Source: an uncultured Paracoccus sp. (GTDB lineage Bacteria; Pseudomonadota; Alphaproteobacteria; Rhodobacterales; Rhodobacteraceae). Taken from it: DNA of 64,000 nt. Below the pieces are notes generated by a model. It searched no databases, was not told the DNA's origin, and was given only the letters and a program-made list of their open reading frames with translations. The DNA is taken from positions 1 to 64,000 of the forward strand of contig NZ_CANKWH010000014.1 of assembly GCF_947487305.1 (NCBI RefSeq), read 5' to 3'. Positions within the stretch are counted from its first letter, which is position 1, and every line of letters begins with the position of its first letter. Both the position numbers and the translations under genes were made by a program. Below are positions 19,245-28,257 of this stretch, one piece after another.

Positions 19245-19892
19245 TCAGATGATCAGCACCTGCGTGCCGATGGTCGCGAGGCCGAACAGTTCCTTGATGT
19301 GTTCGTTGTAAAGGCCGATGCAGCCGTTTGAGGATTTGCGGCCGATCTTGCGCGTGTCGTGGGTGCCGTGGATCCGGTAATATTGCCAGGACAGATAAAG
19401 CGCATGGGTGCCAAGCGGATTGTCCGGCCCGGCGGGCACGAAATCGGGCCATTCCGGGTTGCGCTTCTTCATGTCCGGCGTCGGCGACCAAGTCGGGCCT
19501 TCGACCTTGCGGATCACCTCGGTCCGGCCGCGACGGGTCAGATCTTCGCTGACCGGGATCGAGGACGGGTAGAGTTTGTAGACCGACTGGTCTTCGGACC
19601 AGTAATGCACCGCGCGCGAGGTCAGGTCGACCAGGATGGCGCCATTGGTCAGGGTGTCGAAATGCGGTTGCCAGCTTTGCGAATGGAAGCTGGAGATGTT
19701 CCGGCGGCTGTCCTGACCGCTGTCATATTGCACCGCGCCGGCATCCGGCGTGGCACCGGCGGTCGCGCCATAGATCGGCTGGCCGGTATAGGGATCGATC
19801 TGCTGGCCAAAGGCCGGAAGCGCCAGGCCGGCGGCACCGGCGGCGGCGGTCGTCAGGAACGCCCGGCGATTAAGCTGGTGAAACTTGCTCAT
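19245..19892 (-). CDS. Tat-exported L,D-transpeptidase (YkuD domain)
   Basis: Forms 3-3 cross-links in peptidoglycan or anchors lipoproteins. A twin-arginine signal is visible (NRRAFLTTAAAGAAGLALPA, about residues 8-28). The YkuD catalytic region has GTHALYLSWQYYRIHGTHD and SSNGCIGLYN with the nucleophilic Cys. The start at 19892 (MSKFHQLNRRAFL) puts the RR motif near the N-terminus. The longer open frame to 19997 has no sense as a signal. The mature part begins after AFG|QQ. Length is 215 residues. The family includes ErfK/YbiS types, and the exact reaction cannot be told from sequence. Confidence 0.93.
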   Translation of the reverse strand: MSKFHQLNRRAFLTTAAAGAAGLALPAFGQQIDPYTGQPIYGATAGATPDAGAVQYDSGQDSRRNISSFHSQSWQPHFDTLTNGAILVDLTSRAVHYWSEDQSVYKLYPSSIPVSEDLTRRGRTEVIRKVEGPTWSPTPDMKKRNPEWPDFVPAGPDNPLGTHALYLSWQYYRIHGTHDTRKIGRKSSNGCIGLYNEHIKELFGLATIGTQVLII

Positions 19893-20128
19893 GCTCTTGT
19901 CCTTCGTTTTGGGCCGTTCTGCTGGCGGCCTCTTGCTGCCCATCGATGGTGATGCGGGTCTGTTGGCGGATTTATGCTCATGGGCTTGCCATTTCAAATC
20001 AAACGACCGTCATCGGCCGGGCAGGGGCGAAAGGCTGTTGCAGGACTGCCGCATCACGAATTCTTGCGTTTGATCGAAGGCCCGGCTTTGGGTAAATCAC
20101 TGGAAAACGCCTATGAGGGACATCCGAA

Positions 20129-20644
20129 ATGTTGAATATCCGCACGATTGCGGTCCTGTCTGTGCTTGCGCTGACCGCCTGTGCGCCGCGTCTTGCTGGG
20201 CCGCAGCTTGGCCCTGACGGCCAGCCGATCCCGGTCGCCTATACGATCGACCAGCGCGAGGCGACCGAGATTCCGCTGCGTGCACAGGGCCAGATCAACC
20301 AGCTGCGCGCCAATATCGGCCTGACGCCGCTGATGCTGAGCCCGCAGCTTTCGGCCGCATCCGTAGCGCATTCGCAGGACATGGCGGCGCAGAACCGGGC
20401 CTGGCATTTCGGTTCGGATGGTAGCTCGCCGCTCGACCGGGCCAAGCGGCAGGGCTATTTCGGCGGGATCATCGGCGAGAACATCTCGGAATCCTATGAA
20501 AACGATGTCCAGACCCTGAACGCCTGGATGCAGACCCGCGATACCCGCGACATCATCATGGACCCGACCGCGACCCAGCTGGGGATCGGCTGGTACCAGG
20601 AGCCGTCGAAGAAGATCTGGTGGACGCTTGTCACTGGCAACTGA
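20129..20644 (+). CDS. CAP/SCP-domain lipoprotein
   Basis: A lipobox LTAC at residues 15-18 ends a short signal peptide, so the protein is probably lipid-anchored in the periplasm. The rest is a CAP domain: INQLRANIGLTPL, SVAHSQDMAAQNRAWHFGSD with its conserved His, GIIGENISESY with Glu, and QLGIGWYQEPSKKIWWTLV. CAP proteins are diverse and the bacterial ones have no agreed enzymatic role. A strong terminator follows. Its promoter should lie in the 236-bp gap shared with the divergent transpeptidase gene. Confidence 0.9.
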   Translation: MLNIRTIAVLSVLALTACAPRLAGPQLGPDGQPIPVAYTIDQREATEIPLRAQGQINQLRANIGLTPLMLSPQLSAASVAHSQDMAAQNRAWHFGSDGSSPLDRAKRQGYFGGIIGENISESYENDVQTLNAWMQTRDTRDIIMDPTATQLGIGWYQEPSKKIWWTLVTGN

Positions 20645-20668
20645 TCCGCATCAAGCGCTGAGCGGACA

Positions 20669-20695
20669 AACCCCGGCCCGATAGCCGGGGTTTTT
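20669..20695 (+). terminator. Intrinsic terminator after the CAP lipoprotein gene
   Basis: A 9-bp GC-rich stem (aaccccggc / gccggggtt) with a 6-nt loop is followed by TTTTT. Confidence 0.92.
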
Positions 20696-20803
20696 CGTTT
20701 CGGCGGGCCTCGTGAAAAATAGTCCCTGCGGCGTCTTGATCGGGGCTGTGGGCCTCCCATCTATGTAAATGTGATTAACATTAACATGGAAAGGTCACAA
20801 GAA

Positions 20804-21217
20804 ATGCACAGCGCCTCTCAAACCTGGCCGGTCTATCAACTGCCCCAGCAGCGCGGAAATGGTCCGCTTGGCCGTGCCCGTGACTGGCTGGACGAAAAGG
20901 GAAAGCCCGCATGGATCGTTGCCATGATCCTCGGCTTCGTCGCCTTCTGGCCTGTCGGCCTGGCCATCCTCGGTTACATGATCTGGAGCAAACGCATGTT
21001 TGGACATCGCAGCTGCGGCCGTCGCGGCCATCGCAGCCACTACTACGCCGCCCCCACGGGTAACGTCGCCTTCGACGCCTATCGCGACGAAACCCTGAAA
21101 CGGCTCGAGGACGAGCACCGCGAATTCCTCGACTTCCTGGCCAAGTTGCGTGAGGCCAAGGACAAGGCCGAGTTCGACCAGTTCATGGCGCAGCGCGACC
21201 CCAAGACCGACGAGTAA
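20804..21217 (+). CDS. DUF2852 membrane protein
   Basis: A small alphaproteobacterial membrane protein. One or two membrane-spanning stretches occur (AWIVAMILGFVAFWPVGLAI), then a short His/Arg-rich cytoplasmic patch (MFGHRSCGRRGHRSHYYAA) and a charged coiled-coil C-terminus (DETLKRLEDEHREFLDFLAK). This matches the DUF2852 pattern. The function is unknown. The ATG at 20804 is preferred since aagg lies about 10 nt upstream; GTG 20771 and ATG 20786 are AT-flanked with no ribosome site. Length 137. Confidence 0.82.
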   Translation: MHSASQTWPVYQLPQQRGNGPLGRARDWLDEKGKPAWIVAMILGFVAFWPVGLAILGYMIWSKRMFGHRSCGRRGHRSHYYAAPTGNVAFDAYRDETLKRLEDEHREFLDFLAKLREAKDKAEFDQFMAQRDPKTDE

Positions 21218-21233
21218 GGTCCTGATCGCGCGA

Positions 21234-21261
21234 AACGGGGCCGGAGAAATCCGGCCCCGTT
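21234..21261. terminator. Bidirectional terminator between DUF2852 gene and betC
   Basis: An 11-bp perfect stem (aacggggccgg / ccggccccgtt), 6-nt loop, between convergent genes. Confidence 0.88.
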
Positions 21262-21274
21262 CTGCTATCGGGGG

Positions 21275-22771
21275 CTATTCCCCGCGCGGGAAGCGCTTGC
21301 TTTCCTCCAGCACGTTCAGGTCCATGTGGTTGCGCATGTAACGCTCGGACGCCTGCATAAGGGGCTGGTGGTCCCAAGGATAATAGACCCCGTTCCTGAG
21401 CGCCTCGTAGACGATCCAGCGCCGGGCCTGAGATTGCCGCACCTCGGCGTCATAGGCGGCCAGATCCCAACGCGCCGCCGCCATCTGCCTGAAATGGTCC
21501 AGCGTGTCGGCATGGGCCGGGTCGCTCGCAAGGTTCACGCGTTCGCCCGGATCGGCGTCGAGATCGAACAGCTGCTCGGGGTCAGCCTTGCTGGCGGTGT
21601 ATTTCCAGCGCCCCTCGCGCAGGGCGACCAGCGGGGTGATGCTGCCCTCGGCGGCATATTCCATCGCCACCGGCCCGCGCGACGCGCCGCCATCCGCGAG
21701 GGATTCCCCGTCGGTCCAGGGCGCGATCTCGTCCATCGGCAGGCCCGCCAGATCGCAGATCGTCGGCAGCACGTCGATGGTGCTGGCCGGGCGATCCACG
21801 CGTCCCGGCGCCATGCCGGGCGCGGCGATCATCAGCGGCACCCGGGCCGAGCCTTCGAAGAAGCTCATCTTGAACCACAGGCCTCGGTCGCCCAGCATTT
21901 CGCCGTGATCCGACAGCACGATGATGATCGCCTCTTGCCGGCTGCGGTCCAGCACATCTAGGATCTCGCCGAATTTCTCGTCGATATAGCTGATATTGGC
22001 GAAATAGCCCTGACGCGCCCGGCGCACATGTTCGGGCCTGATCTCCAGTCCCTGCCAGTCGCAGGCATCCATCAGCCGCTGCGCATGGGGGTCCTGTTCG
22101 GCATAGGGGATGGCTTCCGGCGGTTCCAGTTCCGGCGCGCCCTCGTAGAGATCCCAGTATTTACGACGGGCGACGAAAGGGTCATGCGGATGGGTGAAGC
22201 TGACCGTCAGGCACCAGGGCCGCGGATCCGCGCCCCGCGACAGGTCATAGAGCTTGCGGCAGGCGTGATAGGCGACCTCGTCGTCATATTCATACTGGTT
22301 GGTGATCTCGGCCACACCCGCCCCGGTGACGGAGCCCAGATTGTGATACCACCAGTCGATCCGCTCGCCCGGCTTGCGGTAATCGGGCGTCCAGCCGAAA
22401 TCGGCGGGATAGATGTCGGTGGTCAGCCGCTCCTCGAAGCCGTGCAGCTGGTCGGGACCGACGAAATGCATCTTGCCCGACAGGCAGGTCTGATAACCGG
22501 CGCGGCGCAGGTGATGGGCATAGGTCGGGATGTCCGAGGCGAACTCGGCTGCATTGTCATAGACCCGGGTGCGGCGCGGCAATTGCCCCGACATGAAGCT
22601 GGCGCGCCCCGGCGCGCACAGCGGGCTGCCGGTATAGGCATTGGCAAAGCGGGTCGAGCGTTCGGCCAGCCGCTTCAGGTTCGGGGCGTGCAGGAAATCG
22701 GCGGGGCCGTCGGGGAACAGCACCCCCGACAGCTGATCCGCCATCAGGATCAGGATATTCGGCTGCGTCAT
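21275..22771 (-). CDS. betC: Choline-sulfatase
   Basis: Hydrolyses choline-O-sulfate to choline and sulfate, giving osmoprotectant precursor and sulfur. The sulfatase signature LCAPGRASFMSGQLPRR has the formylglycine Cys near residue 52, and metal ligands occur in ILMADQLSG and VLSDHGEMLGDRGLW. GKMHFVGPDQLHGFEERLT and the C-terminal DHQPLMQASERYMRNHMDLN are characteristic of BetC. Its start overlaps the stop of the choline-binding protein gene by 4 bp. A formylglycine-generating or AtsB-type activator is not in the window. Confidence 0.95.
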   Translation of the reverse strand: MTQPNILILMADQLSGVLFPDGPADFLHAPNLKRLAERSTRFANAYTGSPLCAPGRASFMSGQLPRRTRVYDNAAEFASDIPTYAHHLRRAGYQTCLSGKMHFVGPDQLHGFEERLTTDIYPADFGWTPDYRKPGERIDWWYHNLGSVTGAGVAEITNQYEYDDEVAYHACRKLYDLSRGADPRPWCLTVSFTHPHDPFVARRKYWDLYEGAPELEPPEAIPYAEQDPHAQRLMDACDWQGLEIRPEHVRRARQGYFANISYIDEKFGEILDVLDRSRQEAIIIVLSDHGEMLGDRGLWFKMSFFEGSARVPLMIAAPGMAPGRVDRPASTIDVLPTICDLAGLPMDEIAPWTDGESLADGGASRGPVAMEYAAEGSITPLVALREGRWKYTASKADPEQLFDLDADPGERVNLASDPAHADTLDHFRQMAAARWDLAAYDAEVRQSQARRWIVYEALRNGVYYPWDHQPLMQASERYMRNHMDLNVLEESKRFPRGE

Positions 22772-23700
22772 CCGGCGATGGCAGCCTTGACCGCATCCGT
22801 GCCGGGCTGGCCGTCCAGCGTGGTCACGCCCTCAAGCCAGGGCGTCAGCGCATCGGGATTGGCGGACAGCCAGTCCTTGGCCGCATCCTCGCCGCTCATT
22901 CCCTCGTCGAGGATCTTGCCCATCAGCTGGTTCTCCATGTCGATCGAGAAGACCATCTGCTGAAACAGCTTTGCCGCATTGGGGCAGGCGGCAACCCAGT
23001 CCTTGCGGGCCAGCGTATGCACCGTGGCGCCGCCGAAATCGGGGCCGAATTGCTTGTCGCCACCCGACAGGTAGGTGATGGCGAAATTCACGTTCATCGG
23101 ATGCGGCGCCCAGGCCAGAAAGACCGTGGGCGTGCCGGCGGCGTCATTGCGCGCCAGTTGCGCCAGCATCGCCTGTTCACCCGATTCGACCAGCTCCCAG
23201 TCACCCAGCCCGAACTCGTCAGCCTCGATCATGGCCTGAATCGACTGGTTCGCCGGCGCGCCCGGCTCGATCCCGTAGATCTTGCCCTCGAAGGCGTCCT
23301 TCTGCGCGTCGAGATCGGCAAAATCCTTGACCCCCAGATCGGCACCCGGCGTCGTCACTGCCAGCGTGAACTTGGCACCCTCGAGGTTCTGGCCCAGCAG
23401 ATCGACCACGCCCGAGGCGTCCAGATCGTCGCGGAACTTCTGCTGCGCCGGCATCCAGTTGCCCAGGAACACATCGGTATCGCCGGTCTTCAGCGCCTCG
23501 TAACCCACCGGCACCGAGAGCGTGCTGATCTCGGGTTCATAACCCAGACCCTGCAGCACCACGCTGGCCACGCCATTGGTCGCGGTGATGTCGGTCCAGC
23601 CCGGATCGGACAGTCGGACGGCCTTGCAGGCCTCGTCATCGGCAAGAGCCGGCGCGGCCAGAAGGGTCAGCGCCGTCGTTACAATCACTCGCTTCATCAT
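22768..23700 (-). CDS. choX: Choline ABC transporter substrate-binding protein
   Basis: Periplasmic binding protein for choline (ChoX/OpuAC type). Signal peptide MMKRVIVTTALTLLAAPALA is followed by DDEACKAVRLSDPGWTDI. Trp residues that form the quaternary-amine box in this family occur at PGWTDI, LGNWMP and LAWAPHPMN. GTG 23703, ATG 23700 and ATG 23697 are all in frame; ATG 23700 has gagg 8 nt upstream. It overlaps betC by 4 bp, making a two-gene unit for choline-O-sulfate use. The permease and ATPase genes (choW, choV) are not adjacent, which is unusual. Confidence 0.9.
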   Translation of the reverse strand: MMKRVIVTTALTLLAAPALADDEACKAVRLSDPGWTDITATNGVASVVLQGLGYEPEISTLSVPVGYEALKTGDTDVFLGNWMPAQQKFRDDLDASGVVDLLGQNLEGAKFTLAVTTPGADLGVKDFADLDAQKDAFEGKIYGIEPGAPANQSIQAMIEADEFGLGDWELVESGEQAMLAQLARNDAAGTPTVFLAWAPHPMNVNFAITYLSGGDKQFGPDFGGATVHTLARKDWVAACPNAAKLFQQMVFSIDMENQLMGKILDEGMSGEDAAKDWLSANPDALTPWLEGVTTLDGQPGTDAVKAAIAG

Positions 23701-23771
23701 CACACTATCCTCGCTTCGGATCGGGTCATCCTGTGGCGGCGAGGCCGGGCCGGCCGGTCTGAATGCGGCAT

Positions 23772-24647
23772 TCAGCGTGTCGGAACCGGCTCCTCGCCGC
23801 GATAGTCATAGAAGCCGCGCCCGGTCTTGCGACCCAGCCAGCCGGCTTCGACATATTTCGTCAGCAGCGGGCAGGGGCGGTATTTCGTATCCGCCAGCCC
23901 CTCGTGCAGCACGTTCATGATCGCCAGACAGGTATCCAGCCCGATGAAATCCGCCAGTTCCAGCGGCCCCATCGGGTGATTGGTGCCGAGCTTCATGGCG
24001 CTGTCGATCGACTTCACGTTCCCCACGCCCTCGTAGAGCGTATAGACCGCCTCGTTGATCATCGGCATCAGGATGCGGTTCACGATGAAGGCGGGAAAAT
24101 CCTCGGCACTCGCGGCGGTCTTGCCGATCCTCTCGACCACTTCCACGAGCGCCTGATAGGTCGGCTCGTCGGTGGCGATGCCGCGGATCAGCTCGACCAG
24201 CTGCATCACCGGCACTGGGTTCATGAAGTGGAAGCCCATGAACTTTTCCGGCCGGTCGGTGCGGCTGGCCAGCCGGGTGATCGAGATCGATGAGGTATTC
24301 GAGGTCAGGATCGTGTCATGCTTCAGATGCGGCAGCAGGTCCTCGAAGATCGCCTGCTTCACCGTCTCGCGCTCGGTCGCGGCCTCGATCACCAGATCGG
24401 TCTTGCCCAGATCGGCCAGCTTCAGCGTGGTCTTGATCCGGCCCATCGCCGCCGCCTTGTCCTCGGCCGTGGCCTTGCCCCGGCTGACCTGACGCTCGAT
24501 GTTCTTGTCGATCAGGGCGACGGCCTTGTCCAAGGCCTCCTGGCTGATATCGGTCATCAGCACGTCATAGCCGGCCAATGCGAAAACATGGGCGATGCCG
24601 TTGCCCATCTGCCCTGCGCCGATCACGCCTACCGATTGAATCGCCAT
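23772..24647 (-). CDS. hbdA: 3-hydroxybutyryl-CoA dehydrogenase
   Basis: NAD(P)-dependent oxidation or reduction of 3-hydroxybutyryl-CoA in butyrate/acyl-CoA metabolism. The Rossmann motif [20 protein letters not shown] is at residues 7-26, the HCDH signature [17 protein letters not shown] and the catalytic His are in place, and [18 protein letters not shown] begins the C-domain. Length 291 matches single-function HBD enzymes. It follows etfA across 175 bp containing a terminator and a repeat element, so it has its own promoter or depends on readthrough. Confidence 0.95.
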   Translation of the reverse strand: MAIQSVGVIGAGQMGNGIAHVFALAGYDVLMTDISQEALDKAVALIDKNIERQVSRGKATAEDKAAAMGRIKTTLKLADLGKTDLVIEAATERETVKQAIFEDLLPHLKHDTILTSNTSSISITRLASRTDRPEKFMGFHFMNPVPVMQLVELIRGIATDEPTYQALVEVVERIGKTAASAEDFPAFIVNRILMPMINEAVYTLYEGVGNVKSIDSAMKLGTNHPMGPLELADFIGLDTCLAIMNVLHEGLADTKYRPCPLLTKYVEAGWLGRKTGRGFYDYRGEEPVPTR

Positions 24648-24711
24648 CTCGTCCCACCCTCGCTTGACTGGGGGCGACGATAGGGCGGCATCGGGGGCGC
24701 TTCAATGAGAA

Positions 24712-24741
24712 AACCGCCCGGGCCGGATGGCGCGGGCGGTT
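24712..24741 (-). terminator. Terminator downstream of etfA
   Basis: On the minus strand a 9-bp stem (aaccgcccg / cgggcggtt, 12-nt loop) is followed by TTTCTC. It lies between etfA and hbdA. Confidence 0.65.
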
Positions 24742-24760
24742 CGGTGTTCGGGCCGGGGAG

Positions 24761-24820
24761 GGGGCGCTGCCCCGTCGCGCTTTGCGCGACTCCCCGGGAT
24801 ATTTAAGCCAGGATGAAAGC
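24761..24820 (+). repeat. Intergenic repeat copy 1 (ATATTT-core element)
   Basis: Two GC hairpins (ggggcgctgcccc; gtcgcgc-ttt-gcgcgac) are followed by ccccgggatatttaagcc and aggatgaaagc. The same core recurs near 31192, 31318 and 52055. It ends immediately beside the etfA stop codon. Confidence 0.7.
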
Positions 24821-24822
24821 TC

Positions 24823-25749
24823 TTACAGCTTCTCGGTCAGTTCCGGGATCACGGTGAAGAGGTCGCCGACGAGGCCGTAGTCCGCGATCTGGAAGATCGG
24901 GGCCTCTTCGTCCTTGTTGATCGCGACGATGACCTTCGAGTCCTTCATGCCCGCGAGGTGCTGGATCGCGCCGGAGATGCCGACGGCGACGTAAAGCTCG
25001 GGCGCGACGACCTTGCCGGTCTGGCCGACCTGCCAGTCGTTCGGTGCATAGCCACTGTCGACGGCGGCGCGGCTCGCGCCTACGGCGGCGCCCAGCTTGT
25101 CGGCCAGGGCCTCGATGATGGCGAAGTTTTCCTTCGAGGCGACACCACGGCCACCCGAGACCACGCGGCCCGCCGAGGTCAGTTCCGGGCGGTCGGATTT
25201 GGCGACCTCGTCGGCGACCCAGCTCGACAGGCCGGGGTTCTCGGCGGTGGCGGCATCGGAAACGCTGGCCGAACCGCCATCACCTGCGGCGTCGAAGCTC
25301 GCGGTGCGGACGGTGAAGACCTTCTTCGCGTCCTTCGATTTCACCGTCTGGATGGCGTTTCCGGCATAGACCGGGCGCTCAAACGTGTCGGCATCGATCA
25401 CCGCCGAGACATCCGAGATCACCATCGCATCCAGAAGCGCGGCGACACGCGGCATGACGTTCTTGGCATCGGTCGTGGCGGGGGCGGCGATGTGGCTGTA
25501 GTCGCCAGCGAGGCTGACGATCAGCGCGGCGGTGGGCTCGGCCAGACGATGGCCATAGAGCGCATCCTCGGCCACCAGCACTTTTGCAACGCCGGCGATC
25601 TTCGCGGCTTCCGCAGCAGCCTCCTTGGCCGAGGCCCCGGCGCAGAGCACCGTCACATCGCCCAGACCCTTGACCGCGTTCACGGCCTTGGCCGTGGCAT
25701 CGACGCTCAGCACGCCGTTGGTGACTTCACCCAGCAGAAGAACAGCCAT
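24823..25749 (-). CDS. etfA: Electron transfer flavoprotein, alpha subunit
   Basis: Together with EtfB it takes electrons from acyl-CoA and other dehydrogenases and passes them to ETF-ubiquinone oxidoreductase. The C-terminal FAD domain shows [40 protein letters not shown], and [20 protein letters not shown] with the FAD-binding positions. The 308-residue length is standard. The ATG overlaps the etfB stop by one base (TGATG). Confidence 0.97.
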   Translation of the reverse strand: MAVLLLGEVTNGVLSVDATAKAVNAVKGLGDVTVLCAGASAKEAAAEAAKIAGVAKVLVAEDALYGHRLAEPTAALIVSLAGDYSHIAAPATTDAKNVMPRVAALLDAMVISDVSAVIDADTFERPVYAGNAIQTVKSKDAKKVFTVRTASFDAAGDGGSASVSDAATAENPGLSSWVADEVAKSDRPELTSAGRVVSGGRGVASKENFAIIEALADKLGAAVGASRAAVDSGYAPNDWQVGQTGKVVAPELYVAVGISGAIQHLAGMKDSKVIVAINKDEEAPIFQIADYGLVGDLFTVIPELTEKL

Positions 25750-26507
25750 CAGATCACCCCCGCTTCCTTGAGTTTGCCGACCAGCTCGTCGACCGAGCCG
25801 ACCTTGATCCCGGCCTTGCGGCCCTCGGGTTCCTTGACCGAGACGATCTCGAGACGCGGGCTGACATCGACGCCGTAATCCGCCGCCGTCTTTTCATCCA
25901 AGGGCTTCTTCTTCGCCTTCATGATGTTCGGCAGCGAGGCGTAGCGCGGTTCATTGAGGCGCAGGTCGGCGGTGACGATCGCCGGCAGCTTGACGCTGAT
26001 GGTCTGCAAGCCGCCATCGACCTCGCGGGTGACTTTCGCCGCATCGCCATCAATTTCCAGCTTGCTGGCAAAGGTCGCCTGACCCCAGCCCAGCAGCGCC
26101 GCCAGCATCTGGCCGGTGGCGTTCATGTCATTGTCGATGGCCTGCTTGCCGGCGATGACCAGCTGCGGCTGTTCCGCGTCGACCACGGCCTTGAGGATCT
26201 TGGCAACCGCCAGCGGCTCGATGTCCTGATGCACGTCATCGGCGGCAACCACGAGGATCGCCCGGTCGGCGCCCATGGCCAGCGCGGTGCGCAGCGTCTC
26301 GGCCGCCTGCTTCACCCCCACCGAAACGGCGATGACTTCCTCGGCCACGCCCTTCTCCTTCAGCCGGATCGCCTCTTCCACGGCAATCTCGTCAAAGGGG
26401 TTCATCGACATCTTCACATTCGCCAGATCGACACCCGTGCCGTCCGCCTTCACGCGGGCCTTCACGTTGTAGTCGATTACGCGCTTCACCGGCACGAGGA
26501 CCTTCAT
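25749..26507 (-). CDS. etfB: Electron transfer flavoprotein, beta subunit
   Basis: The AMP-binding partner of Etf[39 protein letters not shown], and [20 protein letters not shown] are hallmark blocks. The start at 26507 follows gggaga and gives 252 residues. An upstream GTG/ATG at 26522 would waste this site. First gene of etfBA, with a palindrome about 90-105 bp upstream that could be an operator. Confidence 0.97.
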   Translation of the reverse strand: MKVLVPVKRVIDYNVKARVKADGTGVDLANVKMSMNPFDEIAVEEAIRLKEKGVAEEVIAVSVGVKQAAETLRTALAMGADRAILVVAADDVHQDIEPLAVAKILKAVVDAEQPQLVIAGKQAIDNDMNATGQMLAALLGWGQATFASKLEIDGDAAKVTREVDGGLQTISVKLPAIVTADLRLNEPRYASLPNIMKAKKKPLDEKTAADYGVDVSPRLEIVSVKEPEGRKAGIKVGSVDELVGKLKEAGVI

Positions 26508-26593
26508 CCGTCTCTCTCCCAAAGTTGCGTCATCGGTTCGCGGCCCGTGTTAGCTGTCGAAAGGCAAGCTTTACAAGACCAATTTCCATGACG

Positions 26594-26613
26594 TTACGTT
26601 TACGCGAACGTAA
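26594..26613. promoter_or_regulatory. Palindromic operator candidate upstream of etfB
   Basis: Perfect 7-bp inverted repeat TTACGTT / AACGTAA with a 6-bp spacer (tacgcg) in the gap between cobO and etfB. It recalls the ACGT-containing palindromes recognised by LiuR-type MerR regulators, which control etf and branched-chain catabolism in proteobacteria. That regulator assignment is an inference. Confidence 0.5.
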
Positions 26614-26616
26614 GCC

Positions 26617-27189
26617 TTAGCGGCTGGCCCCCGGCACCCAGAGGATATCGTCGAGCCCGCCGTTATTGGCGACCCGACCGGCGACGAACAGCCAGTCCGA
26701 AAGCCGGTTCAGGTACTTGATCGCCACCGCATTGGCATCGCCACCCGCCGCCAGTTCGGTCGCCCGGCGCTCGGCCCGGCGCGCCACGGTGCGCGACAGG
26801 TGCAAATGCGCGGCCAGCGTGGAGCCGCCCGGCAGGATGAAGCTGCGCAGCGGTTGCAGGTTGGCATTCATCGCGTCGATCTCGGATTCCAGCCGGTCGA
26901 CCTGCGGCTGGACGATGCGCAGCACCTCGTAGCCGGCCTCGCCGTCGGCAGCCATGTTCGGTCGCGACAGATCCGCACCGAGATCGAAAAGATCGTTCTG
27001 GATCAACGCGATACGCGCGGCCAAGTCGCCGGTCGCATGCAGCCGGCACAGGCCAAGGGTGGCATTCAGCTCGTCCACCGTGCCATAGGCCTCGACCCTC
27101 GGATCATGTTTCGCCACCCGGCTGCCATCCGACAGCGCGGTGTCGCCCTTGTCGCCGGTGCGGGTGTAGATCTTGTTCAGAACGACCAT
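26617..27189 (-). CDS. cobO: Cob(I)alamin adenosyltransferase, PduO type
   Basis: Adenosylates corrinoids using ATP, producing coenzyme B12. The N-terminal signature KIYTRTGDKGDTALSDGSRV is the PduO-type ATP loop, followed by VEAYGTVDELNATLGLCR and the C-terminal RTVARRAERRATEL and LNRLSDWLFVAGR motifs. It is 190 residues. The symbol is the one often applied in this lineage, although the fold is PduO-like rather than CobA-like. The start lies 3 bp after the upstream HIG1-type gene. Confidence 0.94.
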   Translation of the reverse strand: MVVLNKIYTRTGDKGDTALSDGSRVAKHDPRVEAYGTVDELNATLGLCRLHATGDLAARIALIQNDLFDLGADLSRPNMAADGEAGYEVLRIVQPQVDRLESEIDAMNANLQPLRSFILPGGSTLAAHLHLSRTVARRAERRATELAAGGDANAVAIKYLNRLSDWLFVAGRVANNGGLDDILWVPGASR

Positions 27190-27192
27190 GGA

Positions 27193-27390
27193 TTACCCTC
27201 TCAGCCAGACGTAAAGCAGGATCAGCGCGATGGCGACGGCCTGGGCGATGATCCGCCAGCGCATCATCCGGTTGCCATGCTTGCGGTTCCAGGCGCCACC
27301 GCGGGCAAAGCCGCCGATCCCGGTCATCAGGATCAGGGTCGTGGCCAGCACCGCCAGCACGATGAGATAGAACAGGGGATCGTCCTTCAT
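27193..27390 (-). CDS. Twin-transmembrane HIG1-domain protein
   Basis: A 65-residue protein with two membrane helices (LFYLIVLAVLATTLILMTGI; AQAVAIALILLYVWL) flanking a basic loop (RGGAWNRKHGNRMMRWRII). This loop matches the HIG1/RCF1 domain. In mitochondria and Rhodobacter such proteins associate with cytochrome c oxidase. Whether this one does so is unknown. It is transcribed just ahead of cobO and 24 bp after the SDR gene. Confidence 0.85.
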   Translation of the reverse strand: MKDDPLFYLIVLAVLATTLILMTGIGGFARGGAWNRKHGNRMMRWRIIAQAVAIALILLYVWLRG

Positions 27391-27414
27391 GGGACCTCGC
27401 TTTCGCGCCGGACC

Positions 27415-28257
27415 CTAGCTGCGGCGGGCGAACCAGTCCAGTGCGCGCGTCGGCAGAATCCGCCGCCCGATTCCCGAAACCCGGGTCGGTACGGTGACAT
27501 AATAGCGCGGCTTGGGGCGCGGGTCTTCCAGCGCATGGGCGATGCGGCGGCTGACCGCCTCGGGCGGCAGTTCGAAGCGGTCTTTCTCGGCCGAAGGCTC
27601 ATAGAGCCGCTTCAGCAGGGTGGCGCGGTAATCCTCGACCCGGGGGCTGTCCTTCCAGTTCACCCAACGCTCGAAATGCGGGATGGCGTTCACCCGGATC
27701 TTCGAGGCGATCGGGCCGGGTTCGATCAGGCTGACATGGATGGGCGTATCGGCCAGTTCGATGCGCAGCACGTCGGTCAGCCCCTCGAGCGCGAATTTCG
27801 TCGCCACATAGGGGCCGCGCCAGGGAATGCCGACAAGCCCCAGCACCGAGGAGATGTTGACGATCCGGCCCCGACCCGTCTCACGGAAATGCGGGATCAG
27901 CCGTACCGTCAGGTCATGGGTGCCGAAGAGGTTCGCCTCGAAGATCGCCCGGAGGCCGCCGCGCGGAATATCCTCGACCGCGCCGGGCAGGGCGAAGGCG
28001 GCGTTGTTCACCAGCGCATCGACCGGCCCGCCGGCCAGCGCCTCGGCCACGCAGTCCGCCACGCTGGCCTCGTCCGCCAGTTCCAGGTGCAGGCATTCCA
28101 TGCCCTCGGCGCGGCGCGCCGCAATATCCTCGGGCTTGCGGCAGGTCGCCACCACCTGCCAGCCCCGCGCCTTCAGGTGCCGGGCGGCATCCAGTCCGAT
28201 GCCCGAAGAGCAGCCGGTCAGCAGAACCCTGCGGGTCGGCAAGGCCGGGTCGGCCAT
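27415..28257 (-). CDS. Short-chain dehydrogenase/reductase
   Basis: Classical SDR fold. The NAD(P) loop TGCSSGIG is at residues 14-21, the NNA motif appears as VNNAAFALPGA, the Ser is in NISSVLG and the catalytic pair in YVATK. Residues CRKPEDIAARR after beta-2 include a basic position that favours NADP. Length 280, with a C-terminal extension of about 30 residues. Substrate unknown. The start abuts the stop of the SH3b protein gene with no gap. Confidence 0.9.
   Translation of the reverse strand: MADPALPTRRVLLTGCSSGIGLDAARHLKARGWQVVATCRKPEDIAARRAEGMECLHLELADEASVADCVAEALAGGPVDALVNNAAFALPGAVEDIPRGGLRAIFEANLFGTHDLTVRLIPHFRETGRGRIVNISSVLGLVGIPWRGPYVATKFALEGLTDVLRIELADTPIHVSLIEPGPIASKIRVNAIPHFERWVNWKDSPRVEDYRATLLKRLYEPSAEKDRFELPPEAVSRRIAHALEDPRPKPRYYVTVPTRVSGIGRRILPTRALDWFARRS

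Noticed and set aside
20771..20803. TTAACATTAAC as a CtrA site before the DUF2852 gene
   Set aside because: Spacing between the TTAA halves is 3, not 7.
26508..26616. Cobalamin riboswitch near cobO
   Set aside because: The gap holds a palindrome but no B12-box-like segment, and cobO is not downstream of it.
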